Positions 20,062-28,996 of a stretch of 64,000 nucleotides of DNA are shown here, piece after piece. The stretch's first letter is position 1; every line of letters begins with the position of its first letter. The notes under the pieces are model-generated. The model was not told the origin of the DNA. It saw only the letters and a program-made list of their open reading frames with translations, and did no database searches. Origin of the DNA: Mycobacterium sp. UM_CSW (lineage in GTDB: Bacteria; Actinomycetota; Actinomycetes; Mycobacteriales; Mycobacteriaceae). A program made the translations under genes and the position numbers. The stretch covers positions 111,713-175,712 of the forward strand of contig NZ_AUWQ01000017.1 in the NCBI RefSeq assembly GCF_000455205.1, written 5' to 3'.

Positions 20062-20850
20062 CTAGTCGCCGCGGAGCAGGCGGGCGCTTTCGGCGTCGGC
20101 CGGATAGAACAGCTCGACGGCGAGCTCGGCGAGGGTGACGTCGAGCGGGGTCCCGAAGGTGGTGAGCGTCGTAAACATCGACAGCCGTTGTCCGCCACCG
20201 GCATCGAGCTCGAACGGCACGAGCAGTGCCGCGTTGTCCTGGGGCGAGCTCCACGCCCTGGCGGCCGACGCGACTCCCGGGTATCCGCGCACCTCCTCGT
20301 CGATCGCCCGCAATGCCGGGTCGCCGGTGAGCGCGATGGTGCGCCGCAGCTGGTGCAACAGGTAGCCGGCCCATTCGGGGAAGTTCAGGGTCCGCGCGGC
20401 CAGCCCGTCGGGGTGCAGGGACAACCGGTACACGTTGGCCGGCGGCCCGCGCAGGTCGTCGGGCAGACCAGCGGTCAGGGCGGACGCCGCGGCGTTGGCC
20501 CCGACGATGTTCCAGCAGCGGTCGATGACGATGCCCGGGTAGGGGTCGTGTGCGTCCAGCAGGCGCTGCACCGCGTCGCGCGCCGGGGAGAGCGCGCCGT
20601 CCTCGAGCGGGCGCGACTGGTAGCGCGGGGCGAACCCGGCGGCGAGCAGCAGCGTGTTGCGCTCGCGCAGCGGAATGTCGAGCCCCTCGGCGAGGGCGAG
20701 CACCATCTCGGGGCTGGGCCGGGCGCGTCCCGTCTCGATGAAGCTCAGGTGCCGCGCCGACACCCCCACGCTGAGCGACAGGTCGAGCTGGCTCACCCGT
20801 CGGCGCGCCCGCCAGTCGCGCAACAGGACACCCACCGTCGCCTGGCTCAC
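20062..20850 (-). CDS. XRE-family regulator with MmyB-like ligand domain
   Basis: Residues 5-65 form an XRE helix-turn-helix (LLRDWRARRRVSQLDLSLSV, SARHLSFIETGRARPSPEMV). The remainder is the MmyB/MLTR-type domain (YPGIVIDRCWNIVGANAAA), which resembles PAS sensors and binds small molecules in relatives. The GTG at 20850 gives 262 residues. It diverges from the SnoaL-like gene at 20978, which it may control. The gene lies 17 bases upstream of the purL start on the same strand. Confidence 0.8.
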   Translation of the reverse strand: MSQATVGVLLRDWRARRRVSQLDLSLSVGVSARHLSFIETGRARPSPEMVLALAEGLDIPLRERNTLLLAAGFAPRYQSRPLEDGALSPARDAVQRLLDAHDPYPGIVIDRCWNIVGANAAASALTAGLPDDLRGPPANVYRLSLHPDGLAARTLNFPEWAGYLLHQLRRTIALTGDPALRAIDEEVRGYPGVASAARAWSSPQDNAALLVPFELDAGGGQRLSMFTTLTTFGTPLDVTLAELAVELFYPADAESARLLRGD

Positions 20851-20977
20851 GAAGCCACGGTAACCACGCGCGGGTACCCGTCGCGATGACCTCGGAGGTA
20901 ATTGTGCCGCCGCATGCGTCCCGCCCAGGCTTGAGACGACGCGCTCGACAGGGAGCGCCCGAGTCAAGGAGGAAACG

Positions 20978-21373
20978 ATGACCGACGTCCAATCCGCCCC
21001 GAAGTTCAGCGCCGAGGTGTTCGCCGCGTACTGGGCCGCGCCCACCATGTCGCGCGGCTTCGACATCCTGGCCGACGACATCGTCGGCTACTGGCCGGGC
21101 GACGCCGAGCCGGTCCGCGGCATCGAGGCATATACGGCGAAGATCGGCGAATTGCTGGACGCTGCACCGGATTTGACGCTCGACGTGGTGGACAGCGCGA
21201 CGGTTCCCGGCGCCGCCGAGGGCGAGGAGCTGGTGTTCTTGCACTATGTGGGTCGGGGCACCGGCCCGGATGGGCCGTTCCAGATCCGGGGGATCGACCG
21301 GGTGCGCACTCGCGACGGGATCGTCGTGGAGAACGTCATCCGCTACGACCCGCTGATCCTCAACCAGGGCTGA
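20978..21373 (+). CDS. SnoaL-like (NTF2 fold) protein
   Basis: A 131-residue single NTF2-like domain (ILADDIVGYWPGDAEPVRGI, FLHYVGRGTGPDGPFQIRGI, IVVENVIRYDPLIL). Such proteins may be small hydrolases, isomerases or carriers; none can be chosen here. AAGGAGG lies before the ATG. It is divergent from the XRE regulator across a 127-base spacer, a common regulator-target arrangement. Confidence 0.7.
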   Translation: MTDVQSAPKFSAEVFAAYWAAPTMSRGFDILADDIVGYWPGDAEPVRGIEAYTAKIGELLDAAPDLTLDVVDSATVPGAAEGEELVFLHYVGRGTGPDGPFQIRGIDRVRTRDGIVVENVIRYDPLILNQG

Positions 21374-21399
21374 GCGCCGGGGCTGTGCCTCGACGCTCG

Positions 21400-21626
21400 A
21401 GTGTGCGCTTACGGCTTTCGGTGTGAACCCTGGGGCGGCGATTCGACGCTTTCCCGCCCAGGCTTCACAATTAAAGCCCAGGCTTCACACTCAGCGGGGC
21501 GACCGACCGCCGCCTCGTCTGCGAGCGCTCAGTGCGCGCTCACGGCTTCCGGTGTGAACCCTGGGCGGCGATCCAGCGATTTTTGCGCCCAGGCTTCACA
21601 ATCAAAGCCCAGGCGCACCCTCAGCG
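21400..21626. repeat. Two tandem ~97-base repeats with TGTGAA/TTCACA dyads
   Basis: Copy 1 (21400-21496) and copy 2 (21531-21626) are close to identical over about 97 bases and 130 bases apart. Each holds GTGTGAACCCTGGG facing CCCAGGCTTCACA, then a further CCCAGG half-site (intact TTCACAC in copy 1, decayed in copy 2). They fill the space between the SnoaL-like stop and the convergent VOC stop. No ORF is credible inside. Confidence 0.7.
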
Positions 21627-21974
21627 CTACTGCTTGACGATGCAGAAGGCGTTGCCCTCGGGGTCGGCCAGCACCACCCATCGGAAGGTGTCGCCGAATT
21701 GGTGCCGGCCGACCTCGGTGGCCCCGGCCGCCGTCAGCCGCGCCACCTCGCCGTCGACGTCGGCCGCGCTCAGGTCGAGGTGCACCCGGTTCTTTCCCGG
21801 CGTCGGATCGGGCACCTTCTGAAACCCGAGCCGCAGCCCCTCCGGGAACGTCACCGCGGTGAACTCGTCGGCGAGGATGACGTGTGTCTTGCCGCCGAAC
21901 TGCTCGGCCCACCAGCCGGCCAGCCCCGCCGGATCGCCGCAGTCGAACGTCACCATTTCCACGTTTAGCGCCAT
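21627..21974 (-). CDS. VOC (glyoxalase-fold) protein
   Basis: A 115-residue VOC protein with the paired beta-alpha-beta-beta-beta modules (MVTFDCGDPAGLAGWWAEQF; NRVHLDLSAADVDGEVARL; FRWVVLADPEGNAFCIV). It equals Rv0801 in length and position. His and Glu residues at usual metal sites are only partly present, so it may be non-enzymatic. pepC lies 14 bases downstream on the same strand. Confidence 0.78.
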   Translation of the reverse strand: MALNVEMVTFDCGDPAGLAGWWAEQFGGKTHVILADEFTAVTFPEGLRLGFQKVPDPTPGKNRVHLDLSAADVDGEVARLTAAGATEVGRHQFGDTFRWVVLADPEGNAFCIVKQ

Positions 21975-21988
21975 GGCCGGATCGTAGG

Positions 21989-23257
21989 TCAGCGGGGCGA
22001 CAGAAAAGCTTGCAGTGCCGCCGAATAGGCCGCCACGTCGTGCGCGCCCATCAGTTCCCGCGCGGAGTGCATCGCGAGCTGCGGGGCGCCGACGTCGACG
22101 GTCGGGATGCCGGTGCGGGCGGAGGCCAGCGGGCCGATCGTCGAACCGCAGGGCAGGTCGGCGCGGTGCTCGTAACGCTGCAACTGAACCCCGGCCTGCC
22201 GGCAGGCAAGCTCGAAGGCCGCGGCGGTGCGCCCGTCGGTGGCGTACCGCAGATTCGGGTGCACCTTGAGCACCGGTCCGGCGTTGACGTCGATCAGGTG
22301 GCCGGGCTCGTGCCGCTCCGGGTAGTTGGGGTGGGTGGCGTGGGCCATGTCGGCCGAGGCCAGCAGTGACGCCGGCAGCCGGCGCAGGAAGTCTTCGCGG
22401 GTGCCGCCGGCCGCGAGCACGATCCGTTCCAGGAAGGTGCTGAGCAGGTTGGACTGCGCGCCGCGATCGGAGGTCGATCCAACCTCTTCGTGATCGAAGA
22501 GCACCAGCACCGGCACGAAGTCGCTCGGCTCGGCGGCGACCAACGCCTCCGTTCCCGCGTAGCAGCTGGCCTGGTTGTCCAGCCGGGGCGCGCTGATGAG
22601 GCTGGCGTCGGCGCCGATCACCGTCGACGGCGTCAGGTCGTGTGTCATCAGGTCGGCGCTCAGCACATCCGTCGCCGCCACCCCGGCCCGCTCGGCGACG
22701 TAGTCGAGGAACGAACCCCGTTGTTCCCCAACGCCCCAGACCGCGTTGACGTGTCGCTGCGGGTCCAGCGTCACCGACTTACGATCCTCGGCCAGGTGGA
22801 TCGCCAGCTGCGGCACCCGCAGGATCGGGTCGTCGATCCGGACCAGCCGCTGGCCCACCCGGGCACCGTCCCGCACCGATAGCCGCCCGCTGATGCCCAG
22901 GTCTCGGTCCAGCCAGGAATTGAGCCAGGCGCCGCCGTACGGCTCGAGCGCCACCACCCGCCACCCGGCGACCAGCCGGTCGGGGCGCTGCTTGACCCGC
23001 AGGTTGGGACTATCGGTGTGCGCGCCGACGATCCGGAACGGCCCGTCGGGTCCGCTGGAGTTCCAGGCGACGAGCGAGCCGGCCCGCACCACGAAGTAGC
23101 GGCCCGGTCGGTCCGGCCAGCGGTCGGTTTCGTCGAGTTCGGCGTAGCCGGCCTCGACCAGCCGAGCGGCCACCGTCGCGCAGGCGTGAAACGGCGACGG
23201 TGATGCGTCGATGAATTCGCAGAGGCCTGCGGCGCTGGCCGGCATGGTGACCATCAT
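21989..23257 (-). CDS. pepC: M18-family aminopeptidase PepC
   Basis: A cytoplasmic metalloaminopeptidase of about 422 residues; Rv0800 is the counterpart. M18 features are [12 protein letters not shown] (metal His and Asp), LFDHEEVGS (catalytic and metal Glu) and the C-terminal [11 protein letters not shown] metal His. ATGs at 23257, 23254 and 23245 are all possible starts; the long frame upstream overlaps the DyP gene and is rejected. It diverges from the DyP gene with 39 bases between. Confidence 0.92.
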   Translation of the reverse strand: MMVTMPASAAGLCEFIDASPSPFHACATVAARLVEAGYAELDETDRWPDRPGRYFVVRAGSLVAWNSSGPDGPFRIVGAHTDSPNLRVKQRPDRLVAGWRVVALEPYGGAWLNSWLDRDLGISGRLSVRDGARVGQRLVRIDDPILRVPQLAIHLAEDRKSVTLDPQRHVNAVWGVGEQRGSFLDYVAERAGVAATDVLSADLMTHDLTPSTVIGADASLISAPRLDNQASCYAGTEALVAAEPSDFVPVLVLFDHEEVGSTSDRGAQSNLLSTFLERIVLAAGGTREDFLRRLPASLLASADMAHATHPNYPERHEPGHLIDVNAGPVLKVHPNLRYATDGRTAAAFELACRQAGVQLQRYEHRADLPCGSTIGPLASARTGIPTVDVGAPQLAMHSARELMGAHDVAAYSAALQAFLSPR

Positions 23258-23283
23258 GGCTGTCGGCCTCTCCGTCGCCACGA

Positions 23284-23296
23284 TAGGGTCGGCAGC
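23284..23296 (+). promoter_or_regulatory. Leaderless -10 element of the DyP-encapsulin operon
   Basis: TAGGGT (23284-23289) is followed by exactly seven bases and GTG at 23297. No ribosome-binding site precedes the GTG, so leaderless initiation is likely. Confidence 0.5.
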
Positions 23297-24316
23297 GTGC
23301 CTCCGGTACAGCCCCAACCCATTCTCCAGCCGCTGACACCGGCTGCGATCTTCCTCGTGGTCACCATTGACGCCGGCGGGGAGGCGACGGTGCACGACGC
23401 GCTCCCCGGAATCTCCGGGCTGGTGCGCGCGATCGGTTTCCGTGAGCCGCCGAAGCGGTTGTCGGCGATCGCCTCGATTGGCTCCGACGCGTGGGATCGC
23501 CTGTTTTCCGGGCCGCGTCCCGCCGAACTGCATCCGTTCATCGCGCTGAAGGGCCCGCGGCACGCCGCCCCAGCCACACCAGGGGATCTGTTGTTCCACA
23601 TTCGGGCCGAGAGCCTGGACGTCTGCTTCGAGTTGGCCGACCGCATCCTGCGATCGATGGCCGGCGCGGTCACCGTGGTCGACGAGGTGCACGGGTTCCG
23701 GTACTTCGACAACCGGGACCTGCTGGGCTTCGTCGACGGCACCGAAAACCCAGACGGCCCAATCGCCGTCAGCGCCACCGCGATCGGCGATGAGGATCCC
23801 GACTTCGCCGGCTCGTGTTACGTGCACGTGCAGAAGTACGTGCACGACATGTCGTCGTGGAATTCGCTGTCGGTCACCGAGCAAGAACTGGTAATCGGCC
23901 GGACCAAACTGGAAGACATCGAACTCGACGACGACGAAAAGCCCGACAACGCTCACATCGCCCTCAACGTCATCACCGACGACGACGGCACCGAGTTGAA
24001 GATCGTCCGGCACAACATGCCGTTCGGCGAGCTGGGCAAGGCCGAGTACGGCACCTACTTCATCGGGTACTCGCGGACGCCGACGGTCACCGAGCGGATG
24101 CTGGAAAACATGTTCCTCGGCGACCCGCCAGGCAACACCGACCGCATCCTGGATTTCTCCACCGCGGTCACCGGCGGACTGTTCTTCTCCCCCACCGTCG
24201 ACTTCCTCGACGACCCACCGCCCCTCCCGGCGCCGCTGGCCACGGCACGGCCACCCGCTCCCGCCCCCAACGACGGTTCACTCGCGATCGGCAGCCTGAA
24301 AGGAACCTCTCGATGA
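23297..24316 (+). CDS. dyp: DyP-type heme peroxidase with encapsulin-targeting tail
   Basis: A 339-residue dye-decolorising peroxidase, counterpart of Rv0799c. The GFVDGTENP motif (GxxDG, Asp147) and the distal Arg region near [10 protein letters not shown] are present. The last residues after a Pro/Ala-rich linker read [11 protein letters not shown], the known cargo-loading peptide that directs DyP into encapsulin shells. The GTG start is leaderless. Its stop overlaps the encapsulin ATG (ATGA), coupling cargo and shell synthesis. Confidence 0.95.
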   Translation: MPPVQPQPILQPLTPAAIFLVVTIDAGGEATVHDALPGISGLVRAIGFREPPKRLSAIASIGSDAWDRLFSGPRPAELHPFIALKGPRHAAPATPGDLLFHIRAESLDVCFELADRILRSMAGAVTVVDEVHGFRYFDNRDLLGFVDGTENPDGPIAVSATAIGDEDPDFAGSCYVHVQKYVHDMSSWNSLSVTEQELVIGRTKLEDIELDDDEKPDNAHIALNVITDDDGTELKIVRHNMPFGELGKAEYGTYFIGYSRTPTVTERMLENMFLGDPPGNTDRILDFSTAVTGGLFFSPTVDFLDDPPPLPAPLATARPPAPAPNDGSLAIGSLKGTSR

Positions 24317-25110
24317 ACAACCTCTACCGCGACCTGGCACCCGTCACCGAAGTCGCTTGGGCGGAGATCGAATTGGAGGCCACCCGCACGTTCAAGCGCC
24401 ATATCGCGGGGCGGCGCGTCGTCGACGTCAGCGAGCCCGGCGGACCGGTCACCGCGGCGGTCAGCACCGGCCGGCTCCTCGATGCCGACGCGCCCACCGA
24501 CGGGGTGGTGGCGCACCTGCGAGAGAGCAAACCCCTTGTCCGCCTGCGCGTTCCGTTTACCCTGTCGCGCTATGAGATCGACAACGTCGAGCGCGGCGCG
24601 AACGACTCCGACTGGGACCCGGTCAAAGAGGCGGCCAAGAAGCTGGCGTTCGTCGAGGACCGCGCCATCTTCGAGGGCTACGCGGCCGGGTCGATCGACG
24701 GCATCCGCACTTGCAGCTCCAACCCGACGTTGAAGTTGCCCGAGGATCCTAGCGACATGCCCGACGCCATTTCCCAGGCGTTGACCGGGCTTCGGCTCGC
24801 CGGCGTCGACGGCCCGTATTCGGTGCTGCTGGCCGCCGATGTCTACACCAAGGTCAGCGAGACCACCGAACACGGCTATCCCATCCGCGAGCACCTGAAC
24901 CGTCTTGTCGACGGGGACATCATCTGGGCGCCGGCCATCGACGGCGCCTTCGTGCTGACCACCCGCGGTGGCGATTTCGATTTGCAGCTGGGCACCGACG
25001 TCGCGATCGGCTACCTCAGCCACGACGCCGACACCGTGCAGCTGTATCTGCAGGAGACCCTGACGTTTTTGTGCTACACCGCCGAAGCGTCGGTCTGCCT
25101 CGCCCCATAG
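24313..25110 (+). CDS. cfp29: Encapsulin shell protein (Cfp29)
   Basis: A 265-residue HK97-fold shell protein, counterpart of Rv0798c/CFP-29. It begins [20 protein letters not shown], as encapsulins do, and contains the E-loop and axial-domain segments (RFTLSRYEIDNVERG-like region; VLLAADVYTKVSETTEHGYP). It should form a T=1 compartment enclosing the DyP made by the preceding overlapping gene. RBS: GAAAGGAA in the end of dyp. Confidence 0.95.
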   Translation: MNNLYRDLAPVTEVAWAEIELEATRTFKRHIAGRRVVDVSEPGGPVTAAVSTGRLLDADAPTDGVVAHLRESKPLVRLRVPFTLSRYEIDNVERGANDSDWDPVKEAAKKLAFVEDRAIFEGYAAGSIDGIRTCSSNPTLKLPEDPSDMPDAISQALTGLRLAGVDGPYSVLLAADVYTKVSETTEHGYPIREHLNRLVDGDIIWAPAIDGAFVLTTRGGDFDLQLGTDVAIGYLSHDADTVQLYLQETLTFLCYTAEASVCLAP

Positions 25111-25325
25111 GGGTTGCCGGAGCTAATCGTGTCGCGGGCCGGCTGGTATAGCCCGGACACCGATCTAGGGCCGTTTCGGCGTCGACGACGTGGCGACAGA
25201 GCGATTCTGTGTAGTCGTTCCCGCTCGCATCGTGCGTGCGCAGATTTCCGACCGCCCGCGGCGCAGCATGCGCATACCATTTTTGCGGCGTCTTTTGATA
25301 TCACGCATACCGGCGGAGGAGCACG

Positions 25326-26105
25326 ATGGACGACATCCCGAAGACGGTGACCTGGATTCTTGGCGGATCGTCGGTACCCGCGGCCGTGTTGGCGTTGGTG
25401 GGTCTGGCACCGCGTTTGTCGGCGGCGTATCCGGGATGGGTGCAGGCGGCTATATTCCTCATCCTTGGCGCCTTGCTGTTTGGCAGCATCGCCGGAGTCG
25501 TTTATCTGGCCACGGAAGGCCGACGCGAATCGTGGCTCGGCCGCCACATCCCGCTCGCTTTTGTGGCGCTGGGGTTGACATCCACGATCCTCGCGACGGC
25601 CGTACTGGCGGTGTCCTACAACGTTTTACTGGACATCCCAGATGTTCCCAGGCTGGCGCTGACCATCACCGCGACCGACCCCGACGTCGCGACCGCCAAG
25701 GTGAAATTCGAGGCCGACAATCTGCGGCCCGGAAATTTCATCGTCGTCGACGTGATTGCTGTCGGCGTTGACACCCCGGCTCCGGCCGGTGAATGCCATC
25801 CGGCGAGCCAGCCGGACGGCGGGTTGGTGTGCCCGGTGGTGCCGGGCCACCGCGTCTATCGGGCTGCGATCGGCTCGGACGCTAACGGTCAAATTGATTC
25901 CGAAATCCAAACACAGCTAAGCCGAAGCAAGTACCGGCTCGTCGTTGCGCAGGTCTACCCGGGGCCCCTGCAGAACGACAACAAGAAGCCCAACGACGCT
26001 GAGGCCACGACGAGTTTCTGCGCTGACATCGTGACCCGCACCCCGCGGTCGTGCGCATACGTCGAGGTTCCACCCGTGGACAAGACGACGAAGGCGCCGG
26101 CCTAG
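25326..26105 (+). CDS. Membrane protein of unknown function
   Basis: A 259-residue protein with about three hydrophobic helices in residues 1-100 and a soluble C-terminal half (LTITATDPDVATAKVKFEAD, four scattered Cys) that would face outward. It resembles no family I can name. GGAGGAG precedes the ATG. It lies 215 bases after the encapsulin gene, a gap in which I see no gene, only TGATATCA (25288-25295) near the probable promoter. It converges on the MOSC-reductase gene. Confidence 0.6.
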   Translation: MDDIPKTVTWILGGSSVPAAVLALVGLAPRLSAAYPGWVQAAIFLILGALLFGSIAGVVYLATEGRRESWLGRHIPLAFVALGLTSTILATAVLAVSYNVLLDIPDVPRLALTITATDPDVATAKVKFEADNLRPGNFIVVDVIAVGVDTPAPAGECHPASQPDGGLVCPVVPGHRVYRAAIGSDANGQIDSEIQTQLSRSKYRLVVAQVYPGPLQNDNKKPNDAEATTSFCADIVTRTPRSCAYVEVPPVDKTTKAPA

Positions 26106-26198
26106 CGGCCAGACTCCTTTTCATTGTCCAGCGTCCGAACGCATTGACGGACTGGATTGGTGGTCGCCCTGGCGGGCATGCCCCTGAGATTGACTTTG

Positions 26199-27899
26199 CT
26201 AAAGGTCAAGCACAACGTCGCTGTCGGGCACCGCGGAGCAGATCAGCACTTGGCCCGCACCGGGCTCCTCCAACGGTGGCTGGACGTATGTCGTCGCCCC
26301 GGCGACGATGCCGGTGACACACACGTGGCACACCCCGCTTCGGCACGAGAAACGGGTCGGCACGTCGCACGCTTCGGCGAGGTCGAGGATGCTCGCATAA
26401 TCGGGCGACCAGTTCACGGTCAGCCCGCTGCGCGAGAACGTGACCGGCGGTCCGGTGCCCGGAGTCCCGGCCGGCGGGTGGGGCGGCCTGCGGTCACCCG
26501 TCTCGACGACACCCGGGTTGATCGCCGGCAGCGCGCCGAACAGTTCGCTGTGAATGCGGTTGGGGTCGAGTCCGAGGATGGTGAGGTGGTCGTGCATGTC
26601 GGCCATGAATTGCGTTGGGCCGCAAAGGTAAACGGTGGCATCGGACGGGAGGCCCAGGGCGGCGATCGAGTCCTGGTTAAGACGCCCCTGCGTCTCGGTG
26701 TAGAAGACCCGCTGCCGACCGTGGGGCAAGGACTCGACGAGGGCCGCGACTTCGGCCGCGAACGCCTGGGTTTCGGGATTTCGGGTGGTGTGGACCCACC
26801 AGATGTCACGGCCGCTGCCGGCGGCCGAGAGCGCATGCAGCATCGCCAGCACGGGCGTAGCACCGATGCCCGCCGAAATGAGGACGACGGGATTGCCTTC
26901 CTCGATGAGATAGAAGTCACCCCGTGGCGCGGCCGCCTCTATCACCGCGCCCGGCTGGATGTGGGTGTGCAGCCAGGCGCTCACCAGGCCATGATCTTCG
27001 CGTTTGACGCTGATCCGGTAAACGCCCTCGGCGGGATCACCCGAAAGCGAGTAGCTGCGCAGGGGCGCCGGCTCTCCCGCCCCGGCGAGTCGCACCGGCA
27101 GGTACTGGCCGGGCAACGCAGGTGGCAACGGGGAATGGTCCTCGGACTCGAGGAGGATGGACAGCACCTCAGGGCTTTCCCTGCGTATCTGGCTGACCCG
27201 CAACGGACGAAACCCGCCCCACGCCGGTTCGGCGGCGGCTTGTGTTTCCGCGCCGGCCGGTTCGGCCAGCATGTCACGGAAGGACTGTTGCCAGCCGGGG
27301 CTGAGCGCCGGGACCTCCACGACCTTCCGGAGTAGCTCGATGTCGCGGTTGGGCAGATACAACAGCGCGTCGACGTCGGCGACGCTGAGCTCGTGATGGC
27401 CGCGCCGGGTCCGCACGATGCCATCGCCCGCGCACACCCTGCCCTCGCTGATCACCCGGAAATAGAAGCCTGGGCGATGCTGGGACACAAGCAGATTGGG
27501 CATCTTCGGTTCGTTGAGGCGCATGCCGACCCGGAAGCAGGTGACGCGCGGCTGGGTGACCTCGAATTCCGCCTCGCCGATGCGATAGCGATCACCGATG
27601 CAGACCTCGTCGTCGGGGAGCCCGCTGATCGTGAAATTCTCGCCGAATTGACCCGCTTCCAGGTCGTCACGACGGAGGTAGGTCCGCCAAAAGTCATACG
27701 ACTCAACCTGATAAACCATGACCGCGCGTTGCTCGCCGCCGTGGCCGCCGAGGTCGCCCTGACCGTCACCGTCGATGTTGAGGCGGCGCACCATGACCGG
27801 CCCTTCGACCGGTGTCTTCCATATCCCCGTGTATACGGTTTGGCCACGCCATTGGACGTCCTTGGGCATGCCCACATTGACCGAAACAAGTGTGCCCAC
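26199..27899 (-). CDS. MOSC-FAD/NAD-ferredoxin fusion oxidoreductase
   Basis: A 566-residue fusion. Residues 1-210 form a MOSC domain with its 3-alpha tail (GGEQRAVMVYQVE, GQFGENFTISG, RVTCFRVGMRL; the Cys is the usual Mo-cofactor ligand). A ferredoxin-reductase FAD domain follows (RSYSLSGDP), then an NAD domain (LISAGIGATPVLAML) and a C-terminal 2Fe-2S plant-type ferredoxin (CRSGVCHVC and a distal Cys). Such proteins feed electrons to a Mo-bound reductive centre; YiiM-type MOSC proteins reduce N-hydroxylated compounds. The GTG at 27899 is the likely start. It diverges from the hydrolase, sharing operator 28014-28029. Confidence 0.82.
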   Translation of the reverse strand: MGTLVSVNVGMPKDVQWRGQTVYTGIWKTPVEGPVMVRRLNIDGDGQGDLGGHGGEQRAVMVYQVESYDFWRTYLRRDDLEAGQFGENFTISGLPDDEVCIGDRYRIGEAEFEVTQPRVTCFRVGMRLNEPKMPNLLVSQHRPGFYFRVISEGRVCAGDGIVRTRRGHHELSVADVDALLYLPNRDIELLRKVVEVPALSPGWQQSFRDMLAEPAGAETQAAAEPAWGGFRPLRVSQIRRESPEVLSILLESEDHSPLPPALPGQYLPVRLAGAGEPAPLRSYSLSGDPAEGVYRISVKREDHGLVSAWLHTHIQPGAVIEAAAPRGDFYLIEEGNPVVLISAGIGATPVLAMLHALSAAGSGRDIWWVHTTRNPETQAFAAEVAALVESLPHGRQRVFYTETQGRLNQDSIAALGLPSDATVYLCGPTQFMADMHDHLTILGLDPNRIHSELFGALPAINPGVVETGDRRPPHPPAGTPGTGPPVTFSRSGLTVNWSPDYASILDLAEACDVPTRFSCRSGVCHVCVTGIVAGATTYVQPPLEEPGAGQVLICSAVPDSDVVLDL

Positions 27900-28013
27900 C
27901 GTGTCACCGCCCGCAGCGTGGTCAGTCTGGGATGATCGACTCACGCTATGCCCGCACGACCCGCAGGGCAACTCGTGACCAGACTGTTGCAAGCCACCGC
28001 TTCTGGTGCATAC

Positions 28014-28029
28014 TGGGTTACACAACCCA
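28014..28029. promoter_or_regulatory. TetR-type operator, site A
   Basis: TGGGTT-acac-AACCCA is a perfect 6-4-6 palindrome in the spacer between the MOSC-reductase and hydrolase genes. The same pattern recurs at 30355-30370 and 30377-30392 and more loosely at 28947-28964, all next to the tandem TetR genes. Confidence 0.65.
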
Positions 28030-28049
28030 AAAATGCGGGAGGAAATACC

Positions 28050-28921
28050 ATGGCGACTGTTCATCATCGCTACATCACCGTTGACGGTCACCGGCTGTTC
28101 TTCCGCGAGGCCGGCGACGCGGATGCTCCCGCCCTGGTTCTTTTGCACGGCTTTCCCACCAGCTCATACATGTTCCGCGACTTCTCCCGGCGCTGGCCGA
28201 TCGCTACCGCATCATCGCGCCCGACCACCTGGGCTTCGGCCTCTCCGACGCGCCGTCCGTGGACGAGTTCGACTACACATTCGACGCGCTCACCGACCTG
28301 ACCGCGGGCCTCCTGCGCAGGCTCGGCATCGACCGATACGCCATGTACGTGCAGGACTACGGGGCCCCGATCGGCTGGCGCCTGGCCCTGCGCGATCCCT
28401 CCGCCGTCACCGCGATCATCACCCAGAACGGCAACGGCTACGATGCGGGGTTCGTCGAGAGCTTCTGGAAAGTGTTGTGGGCCTATCAAACTGAGCCCAC
28501 GCCCGACACCGAGGCCCCGGTGCGCCAGTTCCTCACGCTGGACGCCACCCGCTGGCAGTACGTCACCGGCGTCCCCGACGAAACGCTCGTCGACCCGGAA
28601 TCCTGGTACCACGACTACGCGCTGATCTCTCGTCCCGGCAACGACGAGGTGCAGCTGAAGCTGCTGCGCGACTACGCCACCAATGCGCCGCTCTACCCGC
28701 GGCTGCACGAGTACTTCCGCGCGACGCGGGTCCCGCTGCTGGCGGTGTGGGGCCGCGGTGACCAGATCTTCGGCCCGGCCGGCGCGGAGGCGTTCGCCGA
28801 CGACCTGCCCGACGCCGAGATCCACCTGCTCGCCGGCGGCCACTTCCTGCTCGAGTCCGCACTCGACGAAGTCACCGAGCTCATCCGCAACTTCCTCGCG
28901 AAGGTCCTCGTGACCGCCTGA
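28050..28921 (+). pseudogene. Asp-nucleophile alpha/beta hydrolase, frameshifted
   Basis: The ATG at 28050 (GGAGG upstream) opens MATVHHRYITVDGHRLFFRE with an HGFP oxyanion motif, but the frame is lost near 28184. The other frame resumes with ALADRYRIIAPDHLGFGLSD and runs to 28921. Adding one base in GACTTC-TCCCGG restores 290 codons. The nucleophile elbow is VQDYG, so Asp is the nucleophile as in haloalkane dehalogenases and epoxide hydrolases; the late His is in GGHFLLE. It may be a real frameshift or a sequencing error. Operator A lies upstream. Confidence 0.8.
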
Positions 28922-28946
28922 CGGGCCGGCGGGCGCCACGGCATCA

Positions 28947-28964
28947 ATGGGTTGAATGTCCCAT
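28947..28964. promoter_or_regulatory. TetR-type operator, weaker site B
   Basis: ATGGG-N8-CCCAT keeps the outer bases of the TGGGYT palindrome but not the inner ones. It covers the expected -35 region of the first TetR gene, whose -10 (TAGCCT, 28985-28990) lies six bases before the ATG. Autoregulation is inferred. Confidence 0.45.
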
Positions 28965-28996
28965 AGTCCGCAGCGCCCGCAGGTTAGCCTGACGCG

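Noticed and set aside
26126-26153. CCAG-TCCG hairpin between convergent genes as terminator
   Set aside because: Bulged stem without T run; too weak to call.
28259-28921. Hydrolase starting at GTG 28259 as an independent gene
   Set aside because: It would lack the HGFP oxyanion segment found in the frame starting at 28050; a frameshift explains both parts.
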